NCBI RefSeq assembly: GCF_026213295.1
Contig: NC_079412.1
Location: forward strand, 2,258,313-2,322,312
Length of the DNA: 64,000 bases
Origin: Gadus chalcogrammus
Lineage: Eukaryota > Chordata > Actinopteri > Gadiformes > Gadidae
Direction of reading: 5' to 3'
The notes under the pieces were generated by a model. The model had not been told where the DNA came from and made no database searches. It saw nothing but the letters and a program-made list of their open reading frames with translations. Of this stretch, positions 33,210-43,300 are shown one piece after another (the stretch's first letter is position 1; each line of letters opens with the position of its first letter). A program made the translations under genes and the position numbers.

Positions 33210-33407
33210 TCAAATAACGAACACCCTCTGATGAGAATCTGTATCTCTCATGAAGAACCCCAATTTCGTTGTTTGCACAATGACAATAAAGTCTGAAATC
33301 TGAATATTGTCAGACAATGCCAAGGGATCGGTTCTGTCCCGTAAAACCCTTGTCTCCGGAGAGACGCCTGTACGAGAAGTGCGCCAGGGTCCCCGGAACA
33401 CCCACAA
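33210..33407 (-). pseudogene. Harbinger transposase N-terminal fragment
   Basis: The frame includes RDRTDPLALSDNI, matching the same stretch (RDRTDPLALSDDILYERYRF) at 35482-35651. This is the N-terminal region of HARBI1-like transposases. The frame is lost after about 25 recognisable residues, and the DDE nuclease domain is missing. Confidence 0.65.
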
Positions 33408-33644
33408 ATGGTGACGCCATTGTCAGAGGAGGGGCTAGGAAGCTGCGCACGCCGATTTAAGTAGCCGATCTCCGGCTAGACTAAGCCGAAAAACTGCTCC
33501 CGACCAGGTTTGGTTGCGAGCATAAGTCACCATGGTGATACAGCGACGCTAAAAGAGATCGACTTTCGTGGTACAACTAACCCAGGCTTGGAGCTCAACA
33601 TACCTCGCTAACCCTCTAAGCGAGCTTCGTGGTACAGGGCTCAG

Positions 33645-34205
33645 GTGTCTGTAGGGCTATATCAGGAGTTAATGCACGCACTGCAGCCAATCAGAATACG
33701 AGTATTCCCCCAGACCGTGGTCTAAACAATATTATTCACGAGTTATAATCAACCCCTACACATGAATATTAATGATAACCCTGTGGAAATTGCAATAAGT
33801 GAGAGATACAATTTCGCACCTTGAGCACACATTTGTGTGAATCGTTTATTTGGTAAGAGAGAAACAGGAAATCAAAACGTGCTGCAAGTAAACAAATCCT
33901 GCATGGGCTCTGACGTCATGAGACGCTCGTAATCCTTAAGGGGACAGCGATCCCTGAACCACCAAGACAGTAAACGACATGCCTAACACAATTGAAAGAA
34001 CAACACATAACAAAATACTGTAGGTGAATTATGTTACACTCACTACAACCCATTTAATACGGTATGATTTCTAGATGTCATGGCAACGTCCGCTCGCGAA
34101 ACTGGACTTGCGAGGCATTGACGCGGACATTCATTCACATAGCCAAAAACAAGAGAATAGACGGCTAGATAAAATAAACATCAAGACATGCAATTCTAAA
34201 AAGAA
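33645..34205 (-). repeat. Right-arm segment T of the large inverted duplication
   Basis: Reverse complement of 10810-11290, 12504-12550 and 16505-16535 joined together; that is, it lacks the hAT and TTAA elements of the left arm. It supplies their empty sites (GGTCTAAACAAT near 33722 and AGTTAATGC near 33671). Confidence 0.88.
33782..34047 (-). mobile_element. Solo LTR, family 1, TSD ACCC (shared with the left arm)
   Basis: TGTGGAAATTGC...CACTACA, 266 bp, flanked by ACCC at 33778-33781 and 34048-34051, the complement of GGGT around 10972-11228. Same insertion, same TSD, inverted arm. Confidence 0.9.
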
Positions 34206-34640
34206 TTTTTTTTTTTTGCTCGTTTGTACTGCCACGGATTACGACCCTGTGCATTTAGGTTTTTTGCCATTTTATTCAGGTGTAAATGATTTAAGATCAA
34301 AACTCAAATCAATGGTTGGAAAAAATAACTCACATTTTTTGCTAAATCTATTCATTTGATGAGTAGGCTATAAGGATATAAGGATACAACCCGGTATAAG
34401 GACAACGCCCATACACTTTATTATACTTACATTACATACCCGGTATCACGCCAAGGCGTAAAATAGATACGTCTGTCCACATCGCAAGGTGTGTTCAGGG
34501 TCACGCTTTGCCTGACCAAAGCGTCACCCTGAACACGCGTCCTTCTCCATTCTAAATGAATGGGGGAATAGCACCAACAGCGATACGTTCTCCTAGCATT
34601 TGGTGAAATTAATACGTAGCCATATTAATCGTTATTATCT
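34206..34640. other. Unclassified sequence with a 20-bp hairpin
   Basis: No gene is seen. GTGTTCAGGGTCACGCTTTG (34491-34510) pairs with 34517-34536 except for one mismatch, with a 6-nt loop. The flanks (CGGTATCACGCCAAGGCG; CACGCGTCC) are not recognised. Confidence 0.6.
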
Positions 34641-34935
34641 GAATGGGAAATGCAATATTTTAGGACAGATACACCATTAAACGTGTTTCTAATGACATTT
34701 CTAGCGAGAAATGTACATTTTCCTTGCATAATCTTCAGTCAGTGAATGTGTATGATCTTTATCAATCTTTATTATCTGAATGGGAAATGCAATATTTTAG
34801 GATCGATTCACCGTTAAACGTGTTTCTAATAACATTTCTAGCGAGAAATATACTTTTTAATTGCATAATCTTCAGTCAGTGATTATGTCTGATCTTTAGT
34901 TTTATAGTTATTAGGAAGATTTAATCGTCTCGCTC
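34641..34935 (-). repeat. Two tandem about 138-bp units, inverse of 25390-25820
   Basis: Same unit as in the left arm (GGGAAATGCAATATTTTAGG, TTTCTAGCGAGAAAT, CATAATCTTCAGTCAGTG), two copies instead of three. Confidence 0.88.
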
Positions 34936-35267
34936 GCATGTTTCAACAACGTCAGGTTGCTAGGGACGCCAGGGCTCCAGAGTGCGCCTAATTTGGGCGC
35001 ACATGCGCCTAGAATTCGGGGTAGTGCGACCAAATATTTCATTTGGGCGCACCGGTGCGACTGAAAATTTATCTGGTATAATTATTATTATTTATTTTTT
35101 TACAGAGCAGTCTATTCATAATATTGCAATGACCACAGGAGAGGCAGTGAATGAAGTATTGATTAGACAGCGATTTATTAGATACCTAATAAGCCGTTGG
35201 AACACGCAAGACCGGTAACAATAGCAACGCCGGTAAACAAACCCGCAAAGCCCAATCCAGGGGCCTG

Positions 35268-35651
35268 TACTGCGAAGCTCGAATAGAGGGTTAGCGAGGT
35301 ATGTTGAGCTGAAAGCCTGGGTTAGCTGTACCATGAAAGTCGATCTCTTTAATCGTCGCTGTATCACCATTGGTGACTTACGCTCGCAACCAAACCTGGT
35401 CGGGAGCAGCTTTTCAGCGAGTCTACCCGGAGATCGGCTACTTATATCGGCGTGCGCAGCTTCCTAGCCCCTCCTCCGATAATGGCGTCACCATTTGTGG
35501 GTGTTCCCATGGACCTCGGCGCACTTATCGTACACGCGTCTCTCCGGAGACAGAGGGTTTTTCGGGACAGAACCGATCCCTTGGCATTGTCTGACGATAT
35601 TCTTTATGAGAGATACAGATTCGTCATTTATTTAAGGCATTTATTTAATGG
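35268..35651 (+). mobile_element. Harbinger end fragment with transposase N-terminus
   Basis: Begins GGCCTGTACTGCGAAGCTCG (Harbinger TIR, compare 33620-33641) and is the inverse of 33210-33641. It contains the start of a transposase frame and is cut off near 35651. Confidence 0.8.
35482..35651 (+). pseudogene. HARBI1-like transposase N-terminal fragment
   Basis: A frame from ATG 35482 (MASPFVGVPMDLGALIV) continues through RRQRVFRDRTDPLALSDDIL and YERYRF, the N-terminal block of Harbinger transposases that precedes the nuclease. It ends after about 57 residues as it runs into unrelated sequence; further downstream translation is of C-rich repeats. Confidence 0.75.
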
Positions 35652-35716
35652 TCAAAATATTATTAATCAATGCCGTAAATATCGACGGTGCAACCGGTGC
35701 AGCTGCCCGGTTGCCC

Positions 35717-35835
35717 CCCCCCCCGTCAACAACTCAGCGCAAGGCAGGCACGGTCCAACCCCCCCCCGTCCGTCCGTCCGTCAACAACTCAGCGCAAGGC
35801 AGGCACGGTCCAACCCCCCCCCCCCCAACAACTCA
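35717..35835. repeat. C-rich tandem repeat
   Basis: Two or three units of AACAACTCAGCGCAAGGCAGG and CACGGTCCAACC separated by C8-C14 runs and a GTCC tetramer. Encoded proline runs are artefacts. Confidence 0.85.
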
Positions 35836-36010
35836 AAACTTGGGTGCACCATAAATACGTGCTGGTGCACCCAAATTAAAAATGTAGGCGCACCAGTGCA
35901 CCCAAGGAAAAAGTTAGTCTGGAGCCCTGGACGCTGCTTTCACTAAACTAGCAGCTCACGTGTTTCCTGCTTTTGTGTTATTAAACCGTTACTTTATGTA
36001 GCTTTTAATG

Positions 36011-36190
36011 ATATTGTAATAACCACAGGCGAGGTATTGAGCGAAGTAAGCTTGATAGCAGGTTTATTGGATTCCACAATCGGACAGGCAGGCACAGCTC
36101 CACCGGAAAAACTACAACAACCAAAACTCCCGCCCGGAAGGAAACCCCCGGAACCCCCTCTCAGAAGGCCCGCCCCTTCCTCCCAAACCC
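36011..36190 (-). mobile_element. LTR-like remnant
   Basis: On the minus strand the sequence ends in AATAAA (about 36063), CCTGCTATCAAGC and a terminal GTGGTTATTACA, as an LTR 3' end would. It lies where the left arm has ATGATATCATCTTG. Relative to that site about 11 bp are missing and no TSD is seen, so it is a fragment; the 5' boundary is unknown. Confidence 0.45.
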
Positions 36191-36199
36191 TGTGACGTG

Positions 36200-36315
36200 A
36201 AACACGTTTATCTGAGAGCCAACCCAGTCGCCAAAAGCATAAGTTGACAGTGTACGTTTTCGTGAACACTGGATTACGTCGCATTTCAACATAAAATAGC
36301 GTGTTAGCACACACA

Positions 36316-36351
<36 letters not shown>

Positions 36352-36480
36352 GCATTTCGCTGCTAAAACAACAACTTGGGCTGCTTCTAGGACATTTTGG
36401 GTGGATTTTGAACGGTATGTGGGCAGGACGTTTTTTGCAGGCAGGACCTGGCAACCCTGCGCTGTTGCCCGAGGTGCAGA
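36200..36480 (-). repeat. Inverted copy of 24841-25262, with (CA)n at 36308-36350
   Basis: Reverse complement of the left segment including CTGAGAGCCAACCCAGTCG and GCAACCCTGCGCTGTTGCCC. The CA tract is about 43 bp against about 120 bp in the left copy. Confidence 0.85.
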
Positions 36481-36489
36481 AATGCTCCA

Positions 36490-37680
36490 TTGTGTTGTTT
36501 TTGTCGTAAACTAGGGTCCGATGGTTAAAAAATAGACAGATATTCCAAGGTATCCTTAAAAGGCAGCTTGGATGTTTTTATTTTCTGCAGTTTAGACTTC
36601 TTCTATAACCTATTTTTGAAAGCAAAACACCAAGCTCAATGATTTAACGAGGTTGGGTTATTTGAAACAATTTATTAAATATATATTTGTGAGAGGTCAT
36701 TCCTTCTCCTGAGTTTGCTTCCTATTTATGTCTAGTGTACAACCCTACTGTCCACAAGCATCACCCCCCCCCTCCCCATATGGATTTGGAGAATTGTTGC
36801 CACCTCCCAGTGGTGGAGGTATCATATATGAAAGAGGGCATTCAATTATACTACAATGATCAATTAGGAGGCCGAAGCCCTAAAGGAAGTGATGCAATTT
36901 AACATTTAAGTAAGCTGTACTTTGAGGTCTCTTATATATCAAAGGGGGTCTCAAAGGACGCATACGCTTCAACCTGTGGCTCCAGCCCTACAGGAAATGA
37001 CTCAGCAAGTGCTCCATCTCGGTGCACCTGCACCCAGCGGCTCGCTTGCAAGATTTTGGCCTGAAGTTCTTCCCAGACCTACACCGTAGCCATCCAACCG
37101 CCATCCAGAATCAGGCCTCTCTTTAATAATGACAAAAAGTTATGACAAGGAACAGGCATTAAATTGAGTCAATCAGAAGCATGTAAATATCTTCCCGGTG
37201 GCGTAAGAGGGCGAACAAGGTGTCCTTAAACATCTACGCTTCCAGGCGATTGCAACGGTGCCACACATGAGCATATTCAAACATGTTTAATGGTAGTAAT
37301 TAGCTGTCGAAATTGGAGGCCTTAATCAATAATGAGCAGCTATTGATTTGCTTCCCGATAGAAATTTGTGACAAATGACATGTTATTTAGCATCTACACG
37401 TTAAGCTGAGTCCAATGAGATCAAGCTCGCCCTCTTGCTACACTGAGATCATGTCCTAGACCTAGGTGTACCATGTAAATTACATGTTACTATTTGCTAG
37501 AGTATCATGCTGGGTGTCATTGGACTCAGCTCAACGTGTAGATGCTAAATAACATGTCATTTGTCACAAATTTCTATCGGGAAGCAACCATGCTTCCCGA
37601 TGGTAATTTGTTATCCATCGGGAAGCAAATCTATAGCTGGTCATTATTGATAAAGGGTTAGCTAGGCGCGTCCCGAGCAA
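36490..37680 (+). repeat. Composite repeat M, copy d
   Basis: Direct-orientation copy (GTCGTAAACTAGGGTCCG, CCCATATGGATTTGGAG, GACCTACACC, then the ACATCTACGCTTCCAGGC block). From 37370 to 37640 it contains GACATGTTATTTAGCATC twice in opposite orientation about 180 bp apart, with TTCCCGATNG motifs. No gene. Confidence 0.75.
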
Positions 37681-38083
37681 CCACGAGCGTCCACGAGCGG
37701 CCCCGAGACTTCAGAATGTCGTTATTTGCATGACAGCTAGAGGCGCTACATTTAGATACGCTCCAGTGGGTCGTAATTTGGGGCAGTACAAACGACCTAT
37801 GCGGTCGTATTTTCTAGGAGGACAGGCTGTGCATTTAATATATCCGTGTATTTTCACAATTTCTCAGTATCAAAGGTGAAAGTAGAAACGGGTGGCCAAA
37901 AGCTGTCATATTGTTAGCTATCACAGACAATTTTAAGTAGAAACGGGTGGCCAAAAGCTGTCATTTGTTAGTTGACAATTCCATGGTAACGTCTCTGCCA
38001 CCAGTCGGTGAGTGTAACTTGTTGACGGTCCCTAAAACAGGTAGCAGCCAGAGAACGTAAATTACGTTGTTGCACAGACATCG
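37681..38083. repeat. Edge of the large inverted duplication and unique flank
   Basis: 37681-37840 holds GCGTCCCGAGCAACCACGAG-type repeats. About 37840-37990 is the reverse complement of 10603-10787. Beyond 37990 no counterpart is found elsewhere in the window, so the inverted duplication ends here. A palindromic AACGTAAATTACGTT lies at 38054-38068. Confidence 0.65.
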
Positions 38084-38230
38084 ATGGCGACAACATGTGT
38101 TTGTGATTTTTCGCGATACGGTGTCCTAAACCATCCTCAACATACTAAGCCCGTGATGTATTGCATTTATGTTGATGAATCCGATTGGGTGGTAAACCGA
38201 ATATCCGGCGAATATCAAACCGGAGGCTAA
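38084..38230 (+). CDS. Unrecognised small ORF, 48 codons
   Basis: ATG at 38084 to TAA at 38228-38230; product begins MATTCVCDFSRYGVLNHPQH and contains YVDESDWVVNRISGEYQ. It is cysteine/tryptophan-bearing and not low-complexity, and it lies in the only stretch that looks single-copy. The Kozak context (ATCG ATG G) has G at +4. It may be a first exon or a chance ORF; no clear GT donor follows before the stop. I do not recognise the family. Confidence 0.35.
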   Translation: MATTCVCDFSRYGVLNHPQHTKPVMYCIYVDESDWVVNRISGEYQTGG

Positions 38231-38267
38231 CTTGCACCTGTTGAGGTGGCATTCTCCGGTAGAGCTG

Positions 38268-38500
38268 CTCTTTAGCATCGCGCTAACCGGGGCTAACAGA
38301 GCCTGTCTCTTCCCATCCTATTAACTGTACTTATGGGAGAGAGCCCGATTAAATCTGGATATTTTAATAAATTGGGTGTTATAGGTTTTAAAGAACATGT
38401 CCGAGTTATTTGAATGACAGAAGCTCCGCTAGCTCGATGCTAAAGGGCTAACCGGAGCTAACTGCCTGTCCCCTCCCGTCCTATTAACTGTATTTATGGC
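38268..38500 (+). repeat. Two diverged GCTAACCGG-type direct repeats
   Basis: 38268-38340 and about 38425-38500 share TAGC(A/G)TCG, GCTAACCGG, GCTAAC and CCTATTAACTGTA(C/T)TTATGG, about 150 bp apart. Their role is unknown. Confidence 0.75.
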
Positions 38501-38662
38501 TATGCCTTTTTCTCTTTTCAATATGACCAAACACAATGGCCAGAGTTCCAGCATCCTTTCTTAACTGATAAACAAAATAATCTTTGAGTTCTACATGTTC
38601 TAGAAATCTTCATTAATTGACAGTCCTAATGTTTATTTTCTTGTCTTCTGATTCTTGAAGGG

Positions 38663-38857
38663 GAGATTTGGAGGTACCTGGTCAGGTCTTGGTCAGCCTT
38701 CAAATCCCAGATGTGGAGACTGCAGGGATACCTCACAGAGAAGACACTAAAGAGTCATCTCTCATTCATCGAGTGGACTCATTGGTTTGCGAATGACCAC
38801 AAAGATGCTCCCATAGGCAGATTGCTGCATGGCATTCACCACTTATTCAAATTGTAG
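38663..38857 (+). CDS. Tryptophan-rich terminal-exon-like frame, 64 codons
   Basis: Preceded by a pyrimidine-rich tract and AG (TTTTCTTGTCTTCTGATTC...GAAG, AG at 38659-38660) suitable as a splice acceptor. The frame reads EIWRYLVRSWSAFKSQMWRL, then FIEWTHWFANDHKDAPIGRL, to TAG at 38855-38857. An ATTAAA signal follows at 39083. A second frame is open for about 45 codons, so coding is not proven. Could be the last exon of a host or transposon gene; family not recognised. Confidence 0.35.
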   Translation, partial: EIWRYLVRSWSAFKSQMWRLQGYLTEKTLKSHLSFIEWTHWFANDHKDAPIGRLLHGIHHLFKL

Positions 38858-39082
38858 CGGTTGACGCAGTCTTCCTTGTGGTCACTTGCCATAACACTGT
38901 CATGTGTTTTATGAAAACACCATCAGTAACATTTAAATTGAGTTGATGTGGACGGCTCTTTTTTTTGTCCGATTTCTTCAGTGTTCAGTGCCTGTTTGTG
39001 AGATATGCATTGTTTGAAAGATAAGCCTTTGATCTTGTTTAATTTTAATATGTCTTTCATGGTTTGGGGTTTTATAACAACA

Positions 39083-39088
39083 ATTAAA
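39083..39088 (+). promoter_or_regulatory. ATTAAA, possible polyadenylation signal
   Basis: A common variant poly(A) signal, 226 bp after the stop of the 38663 frame and just before the satellite begins. Weak on its own in AT-rich DNA. Confidence 0.3.
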
Positions 39089-39111
39089 GTGCTTAACTAC
39101 TGGTGAACAAT

Positions 39112-40250
39112 GTTGCAGAACATATATGGTTTGTGTTGATTGCATGGAAAAGGGAATAACCAGTTACAACTTATATGGTAAGAGCCTGGTAATACCATGG
39201 AAACAAACAAGGCTTCCATTTACAGTACAGTTTCAGCTTACTTACTGGGTAAATTGTCGTATTTTACTTGGTAACGTCGCAGAACGTACATGGTACAAGT
39301 TTGTGTTGACTGCATGGAAAAGGGAATTATGTATTACAAATTATATGGTAAGAACCTGGTAATACCATGGAAACAAACAAGGCTTCCATTTACAGTACAG
39401 TTTCAGCTTACTTACTGGGTAAATTGTCGTATTTTACTTGGTAACGTCGCAGAACGTACATGGTACAAGTTTGTGTTGACTGCATGGAAAAGGGAATTAT
39501 GTATTACAAATGATATGGTAAGAACCTGGTAATACCATGGAAACAAACGAGGCTTCCTTTTACAGTACAGTTTCAGCTTAATTACTGGGTAAATTGTCGT
39601 GTTTTACTTGGTAACGTCGCAGAACGTACATGGTACAAGTTTGTGTTGACTGCATGGAAAAGGGAATAATGTATTACAAATTATATGGTAAGAACCTGGT
39701 AATACCATGGAAACAAACGAGGCTTCCTTTTACAGTACAGTTTCAGCTTAATTACTGGGTAAATTGTCGTGTTTTACTTGGTAACGTCGCAGAACGTACA
39801 TGGTACAAGTTTGTGTTGACTGCATGGAAAAGGGAATAATGTATTACAAATTATATGGTAAGAACCTGGTAATATCAAGGAAACAAACGAGGCTTCCTTT
39901 TACAGTACAGTTTCAGCTTAATTACTGGGTAAATTGTCGTGTTTTACTTGGTAACGTCGCAGAACGTACATGGTACAAGTTTATGTTGACTGCATGGAAA
40001 AGGGAATAATGTATTACAAATTATATGGTAAGAACCTGGTAATACCATGTAAACAAACGAGGCTTCCTTTTACAGTACAGTTTCAGCTTAATTACTGGGT
40101 AAATTGGTGTGTTTTACTTGGTAACGTCGCAGAACGTACATGGTACAAGTTTGTGTTTTCACTGCATGGATAATGGAATGTATCTATTATAAATTATATG
40201 GTAAGAACCTGGTAATACCATGGAAACAAACGGCTTTGTACCCAGTATTT
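39112..40250 (+). repeat. 170-bp satellite, about 6.6 units
   Basis: Units begin near 39112 (diverged), 39282, 39452, 39622, 39792, 39962 and 40132 (diverged). They contain GGTAACGTCGCAGAACGTAC, ATGGTACAAG, GACTGCATGGAAAAGGG, CTGGTAATACCATGG and TACAGTTTCAGCTTA. Central units are nearly identical and edge units diverged, as expected from unequal crossover. A 67-80-codon plus-strand frame recurs in each unit, but 170 is not a multiple of 3, so frames cannot read through. Confidence 0.92.
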
Positions 40251-40348
40251 AAGAAGATGTACCATAACACTAGAGCGAAACTGTTCCTGCAGAGGTTGTT
40301 ACCAGGTAAGTAATTCCATAGTGGTAAATCGAATAAACCCTTTCTAAA

Positions 40349-43300
40349 TAGAATAGAATAGAATAGAATAGACTTTATTTGTCATTGTGCATTGGATACA
40401 CAACGAAATTTGTTTGTGCAACCACTAACAAAAGTGCAGTTGTGCTGGGTGGAGGGTAGGAGTGTAGTGTGATTATTAAGTTCTGTGATGGCCCTGGGGA
40501 TGAAACTGTTCTGCAGTCTGGAGGTGCGTGCTGTAGTGGCCCGGTAGCACCTGCCAGAGGGTAGCAGGGTGAAGAGATGGTTTGCGGGGTGAGTCTCATC
40601 CTTTAAAATGCCACATGCTCGGCGGAGGCAGCGCGTCCTAAAGATGTCATCCAGGGGAGGCAGTGGAAGTCCAACTATTCTCTCAGCAGACCTTATGACC
40701 CGACTGAGGGATTTCCTGTCCTTTTCTGTGCAGTTGACGTACCATGCAGTGATACAGTAAGTGATCACACTTTCAATGCAGCAGTGGTAAAAAGTCTTAA
40801 GCAGCTCGGGAGACAGGTTGTTTTTCCTCAATATTCTCAAGAAGTAGAGCCGCTGTTGTGCTTTCCTTACTGTGGCAGTTGTGTTCATCACCCATTTCAG
40901 GTCCTCTGAGAGCATAACCCCCAGGAACTTAAAGCAGGAGGTCCTCTCTACTTCCTCACCATTGATGATGAGGGGTTGGGGGTTCGCCTTTTGCCGCCTG
41001 AAGTCGACTATGATTTCTTTTGTCTTTCTGACATTCAGGGTCAGGTTGTTTTTTTGACACCATTCTGTCAGTCTGTCAACTTCGTCTCTGTAGGCACTTT
41101 CATTTTCATGGGTGATTTGTCCTACCACAGTGGTGTCATCTGCAAATTTGATCACAGTATTTGAAGGATGGGTGTTGGTGCAGTCATATGTGTATACGGA
41201 GTACAGCAGGGGACTCAATACACAGCCTTGTGGAGCTCCAGTGCTGAGGGACAGGCTCGAGGATTGGTGAGGACCCAGTCTCACTGTCTGCGGGCGATCT
41301 GTTAGGAAATCCTTAATCCACATACACAGGCTGTAGCTGAGGCCCAGATCAAGAAGTTTGGTGATCAGCCGGTTGGGGACGATGGTATTAAAAGCCGAGC
41401 TGTAATCTATAAAGAGTAGTCTTACATATGTCTCCTTCTTGTCCAGGTGTGTCAGCGTTGAATGGAGGGCTGTGACGATAGCGTCCTCAGTGGACCTGTT
41501 TTCCCTGTAAGCATACTGATGCTGGTCCACGGAGCGAGGGAGGAAAGCCTTAACGCGCTTCGCCACCAGCCTCTCAAAGCACTTGGCGATGATGGGAGTG
41601 AGCGCCACAGGTCTATAGTCATTTAAGGTGCTGATGTTACTTTGCTTGGGCACAGGTATAATAGTGGCTGTTTTAAAACAGGTTGGTACGACCGCTTTGG
41701 CTAAAGACATATTAAAAATGTCCGTAAAGACATCTGCAAGCTGGTATGCACATTCTTTGAGCACTCTTCCTGGAATGCCATCTGGTCCCTCTGCCTTCCT
41801 TGTGTTCACAGAGCTGAGGATGAGTCTTACCTCCTCTGCTGTTACCATGGCTGTGTGGTCTGTGCCAGCAGGTGGGGGAGCAGCTCCATTATCTAGCCCA
41901 GGTGTCTCGAAGCGGGCATAGAAGGGGTTGAGCTCCTCTGCTAAGGAGGCATTGATGTTTGTCGGTGGGTTGCGGCTTCCCCTGTAGTTCGTGATCTGTT
42001 GTATGCCTTGCCACACTTGTGTTGGGTCTCTGTTGGTGAAGTGGCCCTCAATCTTCTCCCTGTACATGGCTTTGGCCTGCTTGATGCCTTTTTTCAGGTT
42101 GTGCCTGGCTATGCTGTACTGTGCTCTGTCACCTGATTTGAAAGCTGCGTTGCGCTCCCTCAGAAGGGCCTGTACCTCCCCAGTCATCCAGGGTTTCCTG
42201 TTAGGGGGAATCCTGCTGCGGGTGATGGTGTTGATATTTTCAATGCAGGTCCTGATGTAACAGAGGACAGCGAAGGCATACTCTTTTACATCCTGATTAA
42301 AAAACAAGGTCCAGTTTGTTCTTTCAAAGCAGTCCTGGAGCTGTAGAGATGCATCTTCAGGATACTTCCTAAACGTTTTAATGGTAGCTTCTTGTTTTTT
42401 AATGATGGGGCGATATGCGGGAATCAGGGATAGTGACAGGTGATCAGACTGGCCCAGGTGTGCGAGGGGTGAGGCCCTGTATCCCTTTTTAACATTTGAA
42501 TACACACAGTCCAGAATATTTTTTCCTCGAGTTGCGCACTTTACGTGTTGATCAAAGCAAGGCAGCACCGTCTTGAGGTTGACATGGTTAAAGTCACCAG
42601 CCACGATAAAAACGCCCTCTGGATAAGTGGTCTGCTATTTGTTTATAGCTGCTAGTAGATAGCCAAGTGCTGCATTAACGTTGGCATCTGGTGGGATGTA
42701 TACAGCGGTTACCACGGTAACGGAGAATTTGCGTGGTAAATAAAATGGTCTGCATTTGACTGCTAGCATCTCTAGATCAGGTGAACAATGCTGATCAATG
42801 ACAGTGGAGTTTGTACACCAGTCCTTATTTACATATGTACATAGTCCTCCTCCACGGCTCTTACCAGAAGCCTCTGTTCTATCGCTGCGATGAAGTGAGC
42901 GACCTGCCAGCTCCACTGCTGCATCTGAGATCCCCGAGTGTAGCCAGCTTTCCGTGATAACGATGATGGAGCTGTCTCGTATGGTTGATCGCGTCGATAT
43001 ATCTAGATGAAGCTCGTCCATCTTATTTCCTAGAGACCTGACATTTGCGACGTAAAGACTGGGCAGTGGTGGTCTGTTTAAAGCCCTTTTTAGCCTAGCC
43101 AAGTCGCCAGACCTGCAACCCCGCTTCTGTTTACGTTCCCTCTTCCGTCTTCGGGGTATGCCGCTCGGTGTATCTATCCATGGAGACGCCGGTGTTCTTG
43201 CTATTCCCGGAGGAATCCCATGCGAGTGTTGAAAGGCACTCGTTATCGGAATTTGGCATGTTCTACCGAAGTGAAATAAATCCTCTCTGTTGTAGACAAT

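Larger units (their letters stand above)
31397..33641 (-). mobile_element. PIF/Harbinger element, TSD CAG, with nested hAT
   Basis: Ends AGCCCTATACCACGAAGCTC and (reverse complement of the right end) AGCCCTGTACCACGAAGCTC, flanked by CAG at 31394-31396 and 33642-33644. The left arm keeps the empty site near 16523-16540 (ACACCTGCTAAG). The 3-bp CWG TSD and a Harbinger transposase N-terminal remnant at 33210-33407 support the superfamily. It contains a hAT (31602-32632) and two tRNA-like segments. Confidence 0.9.
34970..35929. mobile_element. hAT-like element carrying a Harbinger fragment
   Basis: Ends CAGGGCTCCAGAG and CTGGAGCCCTG are inverted repeats with subterminal GGGCGCACATGCGCC and GTGCACCCAAG motifs. 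The flanks share GACGC (34965-34969 and 35930-35934), but the empty site (about 25336-25360 inverted) shows extra bases on both sides, so the TSD is uncertain. The middle (35268-35650) is one end of a Harbinger element. Confidence 0.7.

Noticed and set aside
35993..36190. Complete LTR retrotransposon end
   Set aside because: Only one LTR-like edge, no TSD, no primer-binding site and no coding region are visible.
39126..40173. Series of 67-80-codon ORFs as a repeated small gene
   Set aside because: They come from a 170-bp satellite; the period is not divisible by three and each frame simply ends in the next unit.
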